Positions 7,866 to 15,953 of a stretch of 64,000 bases of DNA are shown piece by piece; the stretch's first letter is position 1; every line of letters starts with the position of its first letter. The position numbers were made by a program, and so were the translations under genes. The stretch is from an uncultured Kiritimatiellota bacterium (GTDB lineage: Bacteria > Verrucomicrobiota > Kiritimatiellia > RFP12 > DVOR01). Below the pieces are notes generated by a model. The model made no database searches, was not told the origin of the DNA, and saw only the letters and a list, made by a program, of their open reading frames with translations. The stretch covers positions 62,001 through 126,000 of the forward strand of contig CALXMW010000002.1 of assembly GCA_944389585.1 (NCBI GenBank). The letters are read 5' to 3'.

Positions 7866-10508
7866 TCACTCCGCTTCCGACGGCGGCGGCACCCCGCCCA
7901 CCCCCACGAGATAGGCGCGCGCGGCGCCCTTGGCCGCGGCCATCACCCCCGGCGCGTTCACGTCGGCCCCGCGCCCGACCAGCCACCGCGCCACATCCGC
8001 GTGGCCGTTCGCCGCCGCCAGGCGCAGGCAATGCGCCAAATCGAGCGGCGCGCCGGCCTCGGCCAACACGTCGAGCACCTCCCGCGAACCCGCCGCGCAG
8101 GCGCACGCGAACAGCGTCGTGCCCGCCCGGTCCGCCACCGCCGCGTCCGCGCCATGCCCCAACAGCCAATCCGCGAGCGCGGGCTGATCCCGCTCCACGG
8201 CGATGAACAGGGCCGTGCGCCCGGCCTGGTCGGCCGCGTTGGCGCCGCTGAAGGCCAGGGCCAAGCGCATGACGCCGTAATCGCCCGTGGCAACGGCATA
8301 ATGGAAGGCCGTCGCCCCGGCGGCGTCGCGCGCGGTCAGCTTGGCGCCCGCGCGGGCCAGCTCGCGCAGCAGGCCCGCGTCGCCGCGCTGGATGGCCACG
8401 AGGACGGCGGGCCGGGCCAGCGGGTCGCCCGGCGCGGGGGCGTCAAGGTCGGCGCCGAGGCCGCGGGCCCACGCCAGCACCTGCGGTTGGTCAAGGTAGA
8501 CGGCCCCGACGGCGAGGGTGGCCCGCTGGGCGGCGTCGAGGGCCTCCCCGCGCCTGAGCCCGCGGAAGGCGCGCGCGTAATCGGCCAGCACCGCCCCAAG
8601 GCGGTCGAGGTGGGCGCGCGCGGCGGCGTTCTCCGCCAGGACGACCTGCGAATCGAAGGCCACCTCGCCGTCCATCGCCTGGAGGAGCCGCGCGTAGGCC
8701 TCCTGCGCGGCCTGGCTCTCCGCGGCGGATTGCTGGGCCAGCAGGGCCAGATCCACCCTGTCGAGCAAGGCGTCGCGGCGGTCGCGGAGCGCCTGGTTTA
8801 GCGCCTCGGTGGTGAGGGCGCGCACGGGCTCGGGCTCGGCGGCCTTGGCCGCGAGGGCGCGCAGGGGGGCGATGCGTTTGGCGACGGCCGCGCGGTCGTT
8901 GGTCTGGCGCGCGAGGGCGGCCTCGAGGCCGTCGAGGGCCTGCTCGAGGGCGGCAAGGTCGGGCGTGGGCTTGGCCTTGGGCGCGCCGGCGCCGGGGCGC
9001 GCGTCGAGGAGGGCCTGCAGGGCGTCGCGGACGGCCTCGACCTCCGGCTTGACGGCGTCCAGGCCCAGGCCCAGGCCGGCGAGCGCCTCGGAGGATTGGC
9101 CGAGTGCGGCGACGATGGCGGGGTAATCGTCCTTCACGAAGGCGTACCCTTGGAGCCACGCGCGGGCCTCCTCGAAGGCGCCGGCCTCGAGGTCGGCCGT
9201 CACCTTGGCCTCCATCTCGGCGAGGAGCGCGTCGCACTGGGCGGGGTTGACGAGGCTGTTGAGCAACGCCACGCGGAAGACCACGAAGGCGGCGTCGCGC
9301 GCCTCGTCGCCGAACGCGGGGAAGTCGCGCAGGGCGGCGCGGGCGGCGGCCCACGCCTGCCTGTCCACGGCGGCCTGGACCTGCCCCTCGAGGGCGGCCT
9401 TCACCCACTCGTCGTCGCGGGTTTGCGCGGCGGCGGCGAGGGCGGCGCGGGCGGCGGCCCAGTCCCCGGCCTCGAGGGCGGCGCGGAGCTCCGCGCCGGC
9501 GATCTCGGCCAGGAGGCCGTCGCGCAGGGCCAGGAGCTTCTCGTTCAGGCGGGTGACGCCGAGGGCCTCGAGGGTGGGCCGGCCGGGGGCGGCGGCGGGG
9601 GCGGCCTGGGGCAGGGCGTAGCGCGCGAAGAGGGTGGCCAGGCCGGATTTGAGGTCGCCGACGACGGCGTCGGCCCGGGCCTCGTCGCAGCCATAGTTCA
9701 CGAGGAGCTCGCGCAGGGCCTTGACCGCGTCGATGACGGCGTCGGCCTTGGGCCGCGCGACGGGCTGGGCGGGCTGGGCCTTGGCGGCCTGGAGGGTCTC
9801 GGTGCGGTCGGCGAAGGCCTCGGCGATGGCCGCGCGGGTGACGTCGAGGACGGGGGCGTAGGCCTCGCGCGGGATCTTGAGGGCGTCGAGGGTGGCGCCG
9901 ATGGCGTCGAGCTGCTCGTCGAAGAGGGCCGTGTAGGCGCGGACGGGGCCGACGGCGGCGAGATAGGCCTTGGCGCCGGCCAGGTCGCCCGCGCGGCGCA
10001 GCGCCTCCACGCGCTGGGAGATCTCGGCGGAGCGGGCCTTCCATTCGGAGAGGTTGATCTTGGCGTTCAGGAGTTCGGCGCGCGCGGCGTCGACCTTCGC
10101 GTTCACCTCGGCGCAGGGGGTGGGCTGGATGCGCCAGACTAGCTCGCGGGCGCGCTCGTAGTCGCCTTTGCCCAGGAGGGTCTCGACGCCTTCGGCCAGG
10201 CGCCCGGCGCGGTGGGTGGCCCAGGCGTCGATGAGGGTGTCGCGCAGGACGGCCTCGTACTGTTCCCGGGCGGCGGCCTGCGCGGCGGGGCTGAGGCCGA
10301 AGGGAATCTGATAGTTGTAGGCGTCCAGGTAGCGGTGCTGGCGGATGGGCGCCATCATCTCGCGCAGGACGCGGGCGCGGATTTCGCCGAGATCTTCGGC
10401 CTGGGCCGCGGGTTTGGCCGCGGGCTCGACCGAGGTGCAGGCGGCGAAGGGCAGGCAGAGCGCGGCGGCCAGCAGGGCCGGGGCAACGTGGCAAAGGGGG
10501 TGTCTCAT
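7866..10508 (-). CDS. Large lipoprotein with C-terminal ankyrin repeats
   Basis: 880 residues. The signal peptide ends in a lipobox (L-P-F-A-A-C), so the protein is expected to be lipid-anchored. The middle (about 40-650) is alanine-rich and helical with repeated alpha-hairpins of TPR-like look; the last about 200 residues carry ankyrin repeats recognisable as [18 protein letters not shown] and [16 protein letters not shown] at 10508 follows GAGGAG; a GTG at 10523 would overlap the previous stop and is less likely. Second gene of an operon with the SHOCT-like lipoprotein. A periplasmic or envelope scaffold role is inferred; no enzyme domain is seen. Confidence 0.75.
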   Translation of the reverse strand: MRHPLCHVAPALLAAALCLPFAACTSVEPAAKPAAQAEDLGEIRARVLREMMAPIRQHRYLDAYNYQIPFGLSPAAQAAAREQYEAVLRDTLIDAWATHRAGRLAEGVETLLGKGDYERARELVWRIQPTPCAEVNAKVDAARAELLNAKINLSEWKARSAEISQRVEALRRAGDLAGAKAYLAAVGPVRAYTALFDEQLDAIGATLDALKIPREAYAPVLDVTRAAIAEAFADRTETLQAAKAQPAQPVARPKADAVIDAVKALRELLVNYGCDEARADAVVGDLKSGLATLFARYALPQAAPAAAPGRPTLEALGVTRLNEKLLALRDGLLAEIAGAELRAALEAGDWAAARAALAAAAQTRDDEWVKAALEGQVQAAVDRQAWAAARAALRDFPAFGDEARDAAFVVFRVALLNSLVNPAQCDALLAEMEAKVTADLEAGAFEEARAWLQGYAFVKDDYPAIVAALGQSSEALAGLGLGLDAVKPEVEAVRDALQALLDARPGAGAPKAKPTPDLAALEQALDGLEAALARQTNDRAAVAKRIAPLRALAAKAAEPEPVRALTTEALNQALRDRRDALLDRVDLALLAQQSAAESQAAQEAYARLLQAMDGEVAFDSQVVLAENAAARAHLDRLGAVLADYARAFRGLRRGEALDAAQRATLAVGAVYLDQPQVLAWARGLGADLDAPAPGDPLARPAVLVAIQRGDAGLLRELARAGAKLTARDAAGATAFHYAVATGDYGVMRLALAFSGANAADQAGRTALFIAVERDQPALADWLLGHGADAAVADRAGTTLFACACAAGSREVLDVLAEAGAPLDLAHCLRLAAANGHADVARWLVGRGADVNAPGVMAAAKGAARAYLVGVGGVPPPSEAE

Positions 10509-10519
10509 GGCGCGTCTCC

Positions 10520-11413
10520 TCACTTGTCCAAGGCCTTCAGCTGGGCCTCATAGGTCTGGCGGTCGATGAGGCCGAACTCCAGGAGCTCCTTCAGCCGGCG
10601 GGCCTCGGCGCTTTCGGGCTGGGGCGCGGGCTTGGCCTGGGGCTCGGCCTTCTTGGGCGCGGGCTTGGCCTGGGGCTCGGGCCCGGGCTTGGCCTGGGCC
10701 TTCGGCGCGGGTTTGGGTTCAGGCTTGGCCTGGGCCTGGGCCTTCGGCGCGGGTTTGGGCTGGGCCTTGGGGGCGGTGCCGTTGGCGCAGGCGATGATCT
10801 TGGCGGCGATGTGCGCGCCGAGGTCGGGGTAGACCTTCTCGGGCAGGTGCGCGGTCACGTCCTTGTCATAAGACAGGCAGTAAAGCGCGTTGAGGGGCGA
10901 GAGGGGGGCCAGCGGCCAGATGGTGCTGGTGGCCCACGTGCGCCCGGGGTCGGCATGGCGCAGGTGCAGCGTCACGGGCACGCGCACCGTGCCCAAGGGC
11001 TTGCCGCCGGCCTCCGTGACGGCGCAGTCGACCGTGTGGGTGACGGTGTAGCCATAGCCCAGCCAACCGGGCGTGAAGATGAGATACCCCGGGAAGGAGA
11101 CGAACGCATTCGACCACTTCGCCCGGCGCGTCGTCTCCACCGTCAGGCGCACGCGGACGTCCGCCGCCGTGCCGGGCGCCGCGGGATAGCGCACGCGGAA
11201 GCCCCCGCGGTCGGAAAGCGCCCGGGCCACCGCGAAGCACAACTCCTCCGCGTCGGCATCGGCCGCCTCGCAGGAAAGCGCCACCAAGCGCCCCTCATGC
11301 GACGTGTCCAAAGCGCGCGAGCGATAATCCTCCGCGTTCCGCCACTCCAGGCCGTGCGAGCACCCGCACGCCAACAGCAACGCCGCGGCACAACCAGAAA
11401 CACCAAACCTCAT
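10520..11413 (-). CDS. Lipoprotein with Lys/Pro/Ala-rich linker and SHOCT-like C-terminal motif
   Basis: 297 residues. Lipobox L-L-A-C-G-C at the end of a short signal peptide. Residues about 20-205 form a globular region I do not recognise. Residues about 215-265 are a low-complexity linker of repeated P-K-A-Q and A-K-P units. The last about 28 residues ([13 protein letters not shown] then Y-E-A-Q-L-K-A-L) match the SHOCT short oligomerisation motif. Start at 11413 follows AAGGAG. It is transcribed from a promoter with a poly-G spacer (11453-11481), so expression of this lipoprotein and of the ankyrin lipoprotein may be phase variable. Confidence 0.7.
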   Translation of the reverse strand: MRFGVSGCAAALLLACGCSHGLEWRNAEDYRSRALDTSHEGRLVALSCEAADADAEELCFAVARALSDRGGFRVRYPAAPGTAADVRVRLTVETTRRAKWSNAFVSFPGYLIFTPGWLGYGYTVTHTVDCAVTEAGGKPLGTVRVPVTLHLRHADPGRTWATSTIWPLAPLSPLNALYCLSYDKDVTAHLPEKVYPDLGAHIAAKIIACANGTAPKAQPKPAPKAQAQAKPEPKPAPKAQAKPGPEPQAKPAPKKAEPQAKPAPQPESAEARRLKELLEFGLIDRQTYEAQLKALDK

Positions 11414-11452
11414 CTTCCGTTCTCCTTCTAACGCAGGTTCAAGAATACCCCT

Positions 11453-11481
11453 ACTATACTACCCCCCCCCCTGCTTGTCAA
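11453..11481 (-). promoter_or_regulatory. Sigma70-type promoter with a G10 tract in the spacer
   Basis: On the minus strand, TTGACA (11481-11476) is separated by exactly 17 bases from TATAGT (11458-11453). Ten consecutive G residues fill most of the spacer. Gain or loss of one G would move the spacer off its optimum. The predicted start lies about 33 bases before the lipoprotein ATG at 11413. Confidence 0.7.
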
Positions 11482-11502
11482 GCGCCCGCCCCAAAGAAGG
11501 GC

Positions 11503-11533
11503 TTGACCTCGAGCGCCCTCCAAGCGCTATCCT
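11503..11533 (+). promoter_or_regulatory. Probable promoter of the flavodoxin gene
   Basis: TTGACC (11503-11508) and TATCCT (11528-11533) with a 19-base spacer, divergent from the lipoprotein promoter. The spacer is longer than ideal, so the match is moderate. Confidence 0.5.
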
Positions 11534-11563
11534 AATGGCAAACACAATGGAAAGGAACGCCCC

Positions 11564-12130
11564 ATGACCCGCCGAAACTTCCTCCTGAACGCCGCCCTCG
11601 CCACCGGCGCCACCCTCGCCGGCGCCGCCCAGGCCCAAACGCCCGCCCCCGAGGCCAAACCCAAAACCCTCGTGGCCTACTACTCGTGGAGCGGCAACAC
11701 CCGCGCCCTCGCCCGGCACCTCGCCGACGCCCTCGGCGCCGACCTGCTGGAGCTGGCGCCCGTGACGCCCTATCCCGCCGCCTACGCCGCCTGCCTCGAC
11801 AAGGCCAAGGCCGACATCGCCGCCGGCGCGCGCCCCGACCTCAAACCCCTCCCCGACCTCTCCGCCTACGACGCCGTCCTCGTCGGCTCGCCCAACTGGT
11901 GGGGCACCCTCGCCCCGCCCGTCTGCGCCTTCCTCGAAACCCCCGCCCTCGCCGGCAAAAAGACCGCCCTCTTCCAAACCCACGGCGGCGGCGGCGAGCA
12001 ACGCTGCGGGCGGGACTTCCGGCGCCTGACCAAAGGCGAGGTCGTCTCCGCCCCCCTCATCGTGGCGGGCACCCGCGCCGCGACCTCCCGGGAAGCCGCC
12101 GCCAAGTGGGCCGCCGCCCTCCCGCTCTGA
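11564..12130 (+). CDS. Exported flavodoxin-like protein
   Basis: 188 residues. An N-terminal T-R-R-N-F-L plus alanine-rich stretch ending A-Q-A suggests Tat export. The flavodoxin FMN site is visible: Y-Y-S-W-S-G-N-T-R (phosphate loop, about 40-48) and G-S-P-N-W-W-G-T (about 107-114). This fold belongs to the flavodoxin_4 type that is often annotated simply as flavodoxin. The start follows GGAAAGGA. It is monocistronic between its own promoter and a bidirectional terminator. Periplasmic redox partner or repair role is inferred; the electron donor is unknown. Confidence 0.85.
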   Translation: MTRRNFLLNAALATGATLAGAAQAQTPAPEAKPKTLVAYYSWSGNTRALARHLADALGADLLELAPVTPYPAAYAACLDKAKADIAAGARPDLKPLPDLSAYDAVLVGSPNWWGTLAPPVCAFLETPALAGKKTALFQTHGGGGEQRCGRDFRRLTKGEVVSAPLIVAGTRAATSREAAAKWAAALPL

Positions 12131-12144
12131 TACCCATAAAAAAA

Positions 12145-12174
12145 GCCCCCGCCCGGAAAGGCGGGGGCTTTTTT
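12145..12174. terminator. Bidirectional Rho-independent terminator
   Basis: A nine-base GCCCCCGCC stem with a six-base loop is flanked by A7 and T6 runs. It serves the flavodoxin gene (+) and the converging large secreted protein gene (-). Confidence 0.9.
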
Positions 12175-12194
12175 CGCCTTTGCGCGCGGTGGCC

Positions 12195-15100
12195 TCACTC
12201 CGCGCCCGGCACGGCGCGGACGGAAAGCGCGCCGCCCGCGCCGAGCGCCTCGCGGGGGATGGCGAACCACCGCGACAGCGACGTGCCCACGGCGGGCGCC
12301 CCGCCTTCGACCTCCGTGGCCGCGACGTCCACGCCGCCGAGGCTGAAGACAAGGACCGTGCCCGCCGCGTAGGCCGGGGCCTGGGTCTCCGCACCCGCCT
12401 CGACGAAGGCGCGCCCCGCGAAGTGTTCGCCCAGGGCATTGCGGAGCGTCACCTCCACCAACGCCTCGCCCTCGGTGACGCGCAGGGCAGAGATGCCGAA
12501 CTCATAGGCCATCAGCCAATCCGCGGTGCGGTAATCCATGCTCTCCTCCGCCGCCGAGCGCCGGGCGAGGGCCGAGACGCCCTCGAAGCAGCGGCGGGCC
12601 TCGGCGAGCTCCCCGGCGGAGAGGCGCCGCGTGGCGGCCCGGGTGAGCCCCTCGGCGGCGCCGCCCACAAGCGTTTCCGCTTGACAGGCCTCGGCCAGCG
12701 CATCCTCGAACGCCTCGGGCCAAACGGCGCCGTCGGGCGCGTCTGGGGCAAGGGCGGCAAGGGCGTAGGCGGTGACGCCGCCCTGAATCTGCAGGCGGAT
12801 GCCCCACTGTTCGCCCGCGGCGTCCTTGGCCTCGAAGGCCGCGCGGCTCGCCCAGTCGGGCGCGGCCTCGTCGCTCTTGAGGAAGACGTGGCCCTCCTCG
12901 GCGCCCTCGGGCAGGGCCACGGAGACCGTGGCGGCGGCCTCGACGCCCTGCACGGAGAGCGCGCCAGCGGCAACGTCGAGGGTCGAGCCGGGGGCGAGGG
13001 CGACCGTGCCCTCGATCCGGCCCGCGCCGGAGAGGGTCTGCCCGGCGGGGATCGCCACCAGCGTGCCCGCCGCGGTGTCCCCGGCGGAGAGGGTCGCGCC
13101 GGCGGCCACCGCCACGCCTTCCCGGCCGACGCCGTGGGGGACGCGCAGGGTGCCGCCCGCGACGGCGATGGGGCCGAAGGAGGCGGCGTCGGAGGGCACG
13201 GTCACGGCGCCGGCCCCGGCCTTCCGAAGCGGCAGCCCCCCAAGCGAGCCCGGGGCGAAGATCCAGTCCGCGCCCTCAAGGGTGAGCGACGCGCCCTCCC
13301 GCCCGGTGGCCTCGCCCACGGCGAGCGACGCGCCGGCCTCGCCGCGGAGGGTGGCCGCGCCCGCCGGCTCCAGCGCCCGGGCCTGCACGTAGCCCGCGAG
13401 CTCAAGCGCGGCGCCGTCGGCGACGGCGAGGGTGGTGCCCGGCAGGGTTTGCGCCGCGGAGAAGGTGAGGGTGCCGAGGCTCTCGATGGCGGCGATGGGG
13501 GTCTCCCCCAGGGCGTGGTCGAAGTCCGCCGCGCCGGCGGCGAAGACGCCCGCGCCGGAGAGGGTGGCGGCGGGGCCGAGGCACACGCCGTCGGCGGAGC
13601 CGCCGTAGACCTTGAGGCGGCAGTCGGCGCGGAGGGCGTCGGAGACGGTCAGCGCGCCGCCTTGGGGCAGGATGAGCACCTCGGAGGCGGCTTGGGCGCT
13701 TTCGACGTGGAGCTCCCGGATCGTCCGGCTTTCCGTGACGTGGAGGCGGGCGGGTTCGGTGGTGGTCTCGGGGCGGATGTGGAGGACTTGGGCGTGGGCG
13801 AAGTCGGCGGCCGGGGCCTGCTCGCCGTCGAAGCCGTGGCGGCGCCAGGGGAGCGCGGCGCCGAGGGTGGCGGGGGCGTCGGTGTCGGCGGTGAGGTAGA
13901 GGGGGATGGGCCAGGCGGCGTAGCGGGCGACGAGGGCGTCCGCGAAGCGGGGGCCCTCGGGGTTGACACGCTCGGAGACATCCGTGATCAGCCAGTCGTC
14001 GGCGTCGGGGTCGAAGGGGGCGACGTAGACGGCCTGGGAGGCTTGGCCGTATTCGGAGAGGTCGGCGGGGTTGGCGACGGGCCGGGCGGAGCCTTGGCCC
14101 GCGCGGGCGAGCTGGCCGGCCAGGCGGCAGTCGATGGCGCGATCTGTGGCCGCGAGGCCGCGCACACGTGCGGCATCGGCCAGGAAGGTGACCTGGGCCT
14201 CGCCGCCGAGGAGGACGTCGGCGTTGGAGAGGTCGCAGACGGAGGCGGGGAGGGTGGCGGAGGCGTTGAGGTGGGCGGCGGCAGCGTCGGCGTCGTCCTC
14301 GAACTGGAGGGCGAGCTTCTGGCCTGCGCCGCCGGTGAAGGTGAGCGCGCCGTATCGGAAGCCGTCCGCGCGATCCGGGGCGAGGGCCTGGGCGTCGGGG
14401 TCTCGGGCGGTGGCCCAGGCGTCGCAGGGCGTGAGGGCGAGGGTGCCGGGGCCTTCCACGGCGAGCTGGGCGTAGGTGCGGTCGGGGGCGGGGAAGAAGC
14501 CGCCGCGCGTGGGGTTCACGCGGAGGGTGGCGGTGCCGGGGCCCTCGACCTGGATGAGGACGATGGCGCCCTCGGCGGGCTCGGCGTAGCGGTAGTCCGG
14601 CTCGTTGGCCTTGCTGTCGCCGTCGAGATCCGGCCACCAGTAGGTGGTGCCCCAGCTTTGGTAGGAATATTGGCGCACCCAGGCGTTTTCCTGCACCCAG
14701 TCCGCGGTTTGGCCGGCGGCGAGGCGGCGGACGTAGCGGATGTCGGAGGGGTAGTCCCCGTCGGCCATGTTCCAGCCGTTCTCGTCTTTGTGGACGTAGG
14801 GGTAGGCGCGGGCGAGGGCGTGGAGCGTGGCGTCGTCGAGGGCGCGGTCGTAGAAGAGCAGGAAGTCGAGGACGCCGTCGTCGGCGGCCAAGTCGCCGAC
14901 AGGCTCGAAGCGGCCGTCGGTGAAGTCGCCTGAGGCCTCGGCCAGGAGCTGGCCGAATTGGAGGCCGGGGGCGATGGGGCCCTCGACGACGCCCTCGAAG
15001 AGGCGGCGGTCGTTCAGGAAGAGGGCAAGCGTGCCGTTGTCGTAGCGCACGCTGATGAGGTGGAAGGAGTCGGTGAGGCAGGGCACCTTCTGGGAGGCGA

Positions 15101-15677
15101 GCTTCGTCGCGCCCGAGGCGGGGCGTTGGTAATCGGTGCCGGCGGGGAGGAGCCAGAGGCAGAGCTCGTCGGCGCCGCGGTCGCTGTCGTTGTGCGGCTC
15201 GTTTTCCTGGATGGAGCCGGTGGCGAGGACGAGGGAGGCGGCGCCCGGGCGGCCGTCGCCGATGGCGAGGATGACGGTGTCGGCGTATTCGGGCGCGTAG
15301 AGGCGGGCCGTGAAGGTCCAGGCCTTGGGGAGGCCGCCGGGGAAGTTGGCCGCGGTGGCGGGGACGTAGGGGTGGTAGCTGAGGTCGACGCCCTGGCCAG
15401 CGGGGTTCCAGGCCGGGTTGAAGGCGGTGGAGACGTTGATGATGGAGGCGCCCCAGGCCCAGTCGGAGAGGAGGCCGTTGTGGCTGTCGTCGCCCGTGCC
15501 TGCCTCGCCGTCGGGGCCGGTGAGGGTGCGGGTGCCGGTGTTGGCGGTGTCGCCCTCGCATTGGACGTTGATGAGCGGCGCGTCCGGGAGGGCGGCCGGG
15601 AGGGCGGCCGGGGCGAGCAGGAGAAGGGCGGCGGCGAGGGCCGCGCGGCGGGGGGCGGGGAGGGGCGTTCGGTTCAT
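12195..15677 (-). CDS. Large secreted LamG-like surface protein
   Basis: 1160 residues with a Sec signal peptide (arginine-rich start, leucine/alanine core, cut near A-L-P-A-A-L). Residues about 45-290 look like a LamG/concanavalin-type domain (H-L-I-S-V-R-Y-D-N-G-T-L-A-L-F-L-N and the F-Y-D-R-A-L-D-D-A-T segment). The remainder is beta-rich with G-A-G and L-x-V-x-G-x-G-T periodicity such as passenger-like beta-helix proteins show. No autotransporter barrel and no PEP-CTERM tag is seen, so the anchor is unknown. ATG at 15677 follows GAGG. Base composition matches the core genome. Confidence 0.65.
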   Translation of the reverse strand: MNRTPLPAPRRAALAAALLLLAPAALPAALPDAPLINVQCEGDTANTGTRTLTGPDGEAGTGDDSHNGLLSDWAWGASIINVSTAFNPAWNPAGQGVDLSYHPYVPATAANFPGGLPKAWTFTARLYAPEYADTVILAIGDGRPGAASLVLATGSIQENEPHNDSDRGADELCLWLLPAGTDYQRPASGATKLASQKVPCLTDSFHLISVRYDNGTLALFLNDRRLFEGVVEGPIAPGLQFGQLLAEASGDFTDGRFEPVGDLAADDGVLDFLLFYDRALDDATLHALARAYPYVHKDENGWNMADGDYPSDIRYVRRLAAGQTADWVQENAWVRQYSYQSWGTTYWWPDLDGDSKANEPDYRYAEPAEGAIVLIQVEGPGTATLRVNPTRGGFFPAPDRTYAQLAVEGPGTLALTPCDAWATARDPDAQALAPDRADGFRYGALTFTGGAGQKLALQFEDDADAAAAHLNASATLPASVCDLSNADVLLGGEAQVTFLADAARVRGLAATDRAIDCRLAGQLARAGQGSARPVANPADLSEYGQASQAVYVAPFDPDADDWLITDVSERVNPEGPRFADALVARYAAWPIPLYLTADTDAPATLGAALPWRRHGFDGEQAPAADFAHAQVLHIRPETTTEPARLHVTESRTIRELHVESAQAASEVLILPQGGALTVSDALRADCRLKVYGGSADGVCLGPAATLSGAGVFAAGAADFDHALGETPIAAIESLGTLTFSAAQTLPGTTLAVADGAALELAGYVQARALEPAGAATLRGEAGASLAVGEATGREGASLTLEGADWIFAPGSLGGLPLRKAGAGAVTVPSDAASFGPIAVAGGTLRVPHGVGREGVAVAAGATLSAGDTAAGTLVAIPAGQTLSGAGRIEGTVALAPGSTLDVAAGALSVQGVEAAATVSVALPEGAEEGHVFLKSDEAAPDWASRAAFEAKDAAGEQWGIRLQIQGGVTAYALAALAPDAPDGAVWPEAFEDALAEACQAETLVGGAAEGLTRAATRRLSAGELAEARRCFEGVSALARRSAAEESMDYRTADWLMAYEFGISALRVTEGEALVEVTLRNALGEHFAGRAFVEAGAETQAPAYAAGTVLVFSLGGVDVAATEVEGGAPAVGTSLSRWFAIPREALGAGGALSVRAVPGAE

Positions 15678-15740
15678 GTCGGCCTCGTTTCGTTCGGCGC
15701 TCGCGCATGGGCGGGGCGGGATCAGAAAGAACGGGGCCTT

Positions 15741-15768
15741 ATTTTACGGGGGCGGGGCCGCGGGGCAA
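15741..15768 (-). promoter_or_regulatory. Promoter of the LamG-like protein gene
   Basis: TTGCCC (15768-15763), 16-base all-GC spacer, TAAAAT (15746-15741) on the minus strand, 64 bases ahead of the ATG. Confidence 0.6.
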
Positions 15769-15822
15769 GTTTGTTTTGCGTGGGTTCTGCGTTGGGGCGG
15801 GACAAGGAAATTGCAAGGGGGC

Positions 15823-15851
15823 AAAAAAGGGCGCCCCCGTGCGGGGGCGCC
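15823..15851 (-). terminator. Terminator after the yajC-secDF-tRNA-Ser unit
   Basis: GGCGCCCCCG stem with a two-base loop (15830-15851), followed on the minus strand by CTTTTTT. Confidence 0.8.
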
Positions 15852-15858
15852 TTTCGGT

Positions 15859-15946
15859 TGGCGGAGGGGGAGGGATTCGAACCCCCGGAGCCGCGAGGCT
15901 CAGCGGTTTTCAAGACCGCCGCATTTGACCGCTCTGCCACCCCTCC
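15859..15946 (-). tRNA. tRNA-Ser (anticodon UGA)
   Basis: An 88-base cloverleaf with a seven-base acceptor stem (GGAGGGG pairing with CCCCTCC), a long variable arm typical of class II tRNA, T-loop GTTCGAATC, encoded CCA, and anticodon loop CTTGAAA giving UGA. It begins only seven bases after the secDF stop, so it is probably cut from the same transcript. Confidence 0.95.
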
Positions 15947-15953
15947 GGGGGGC

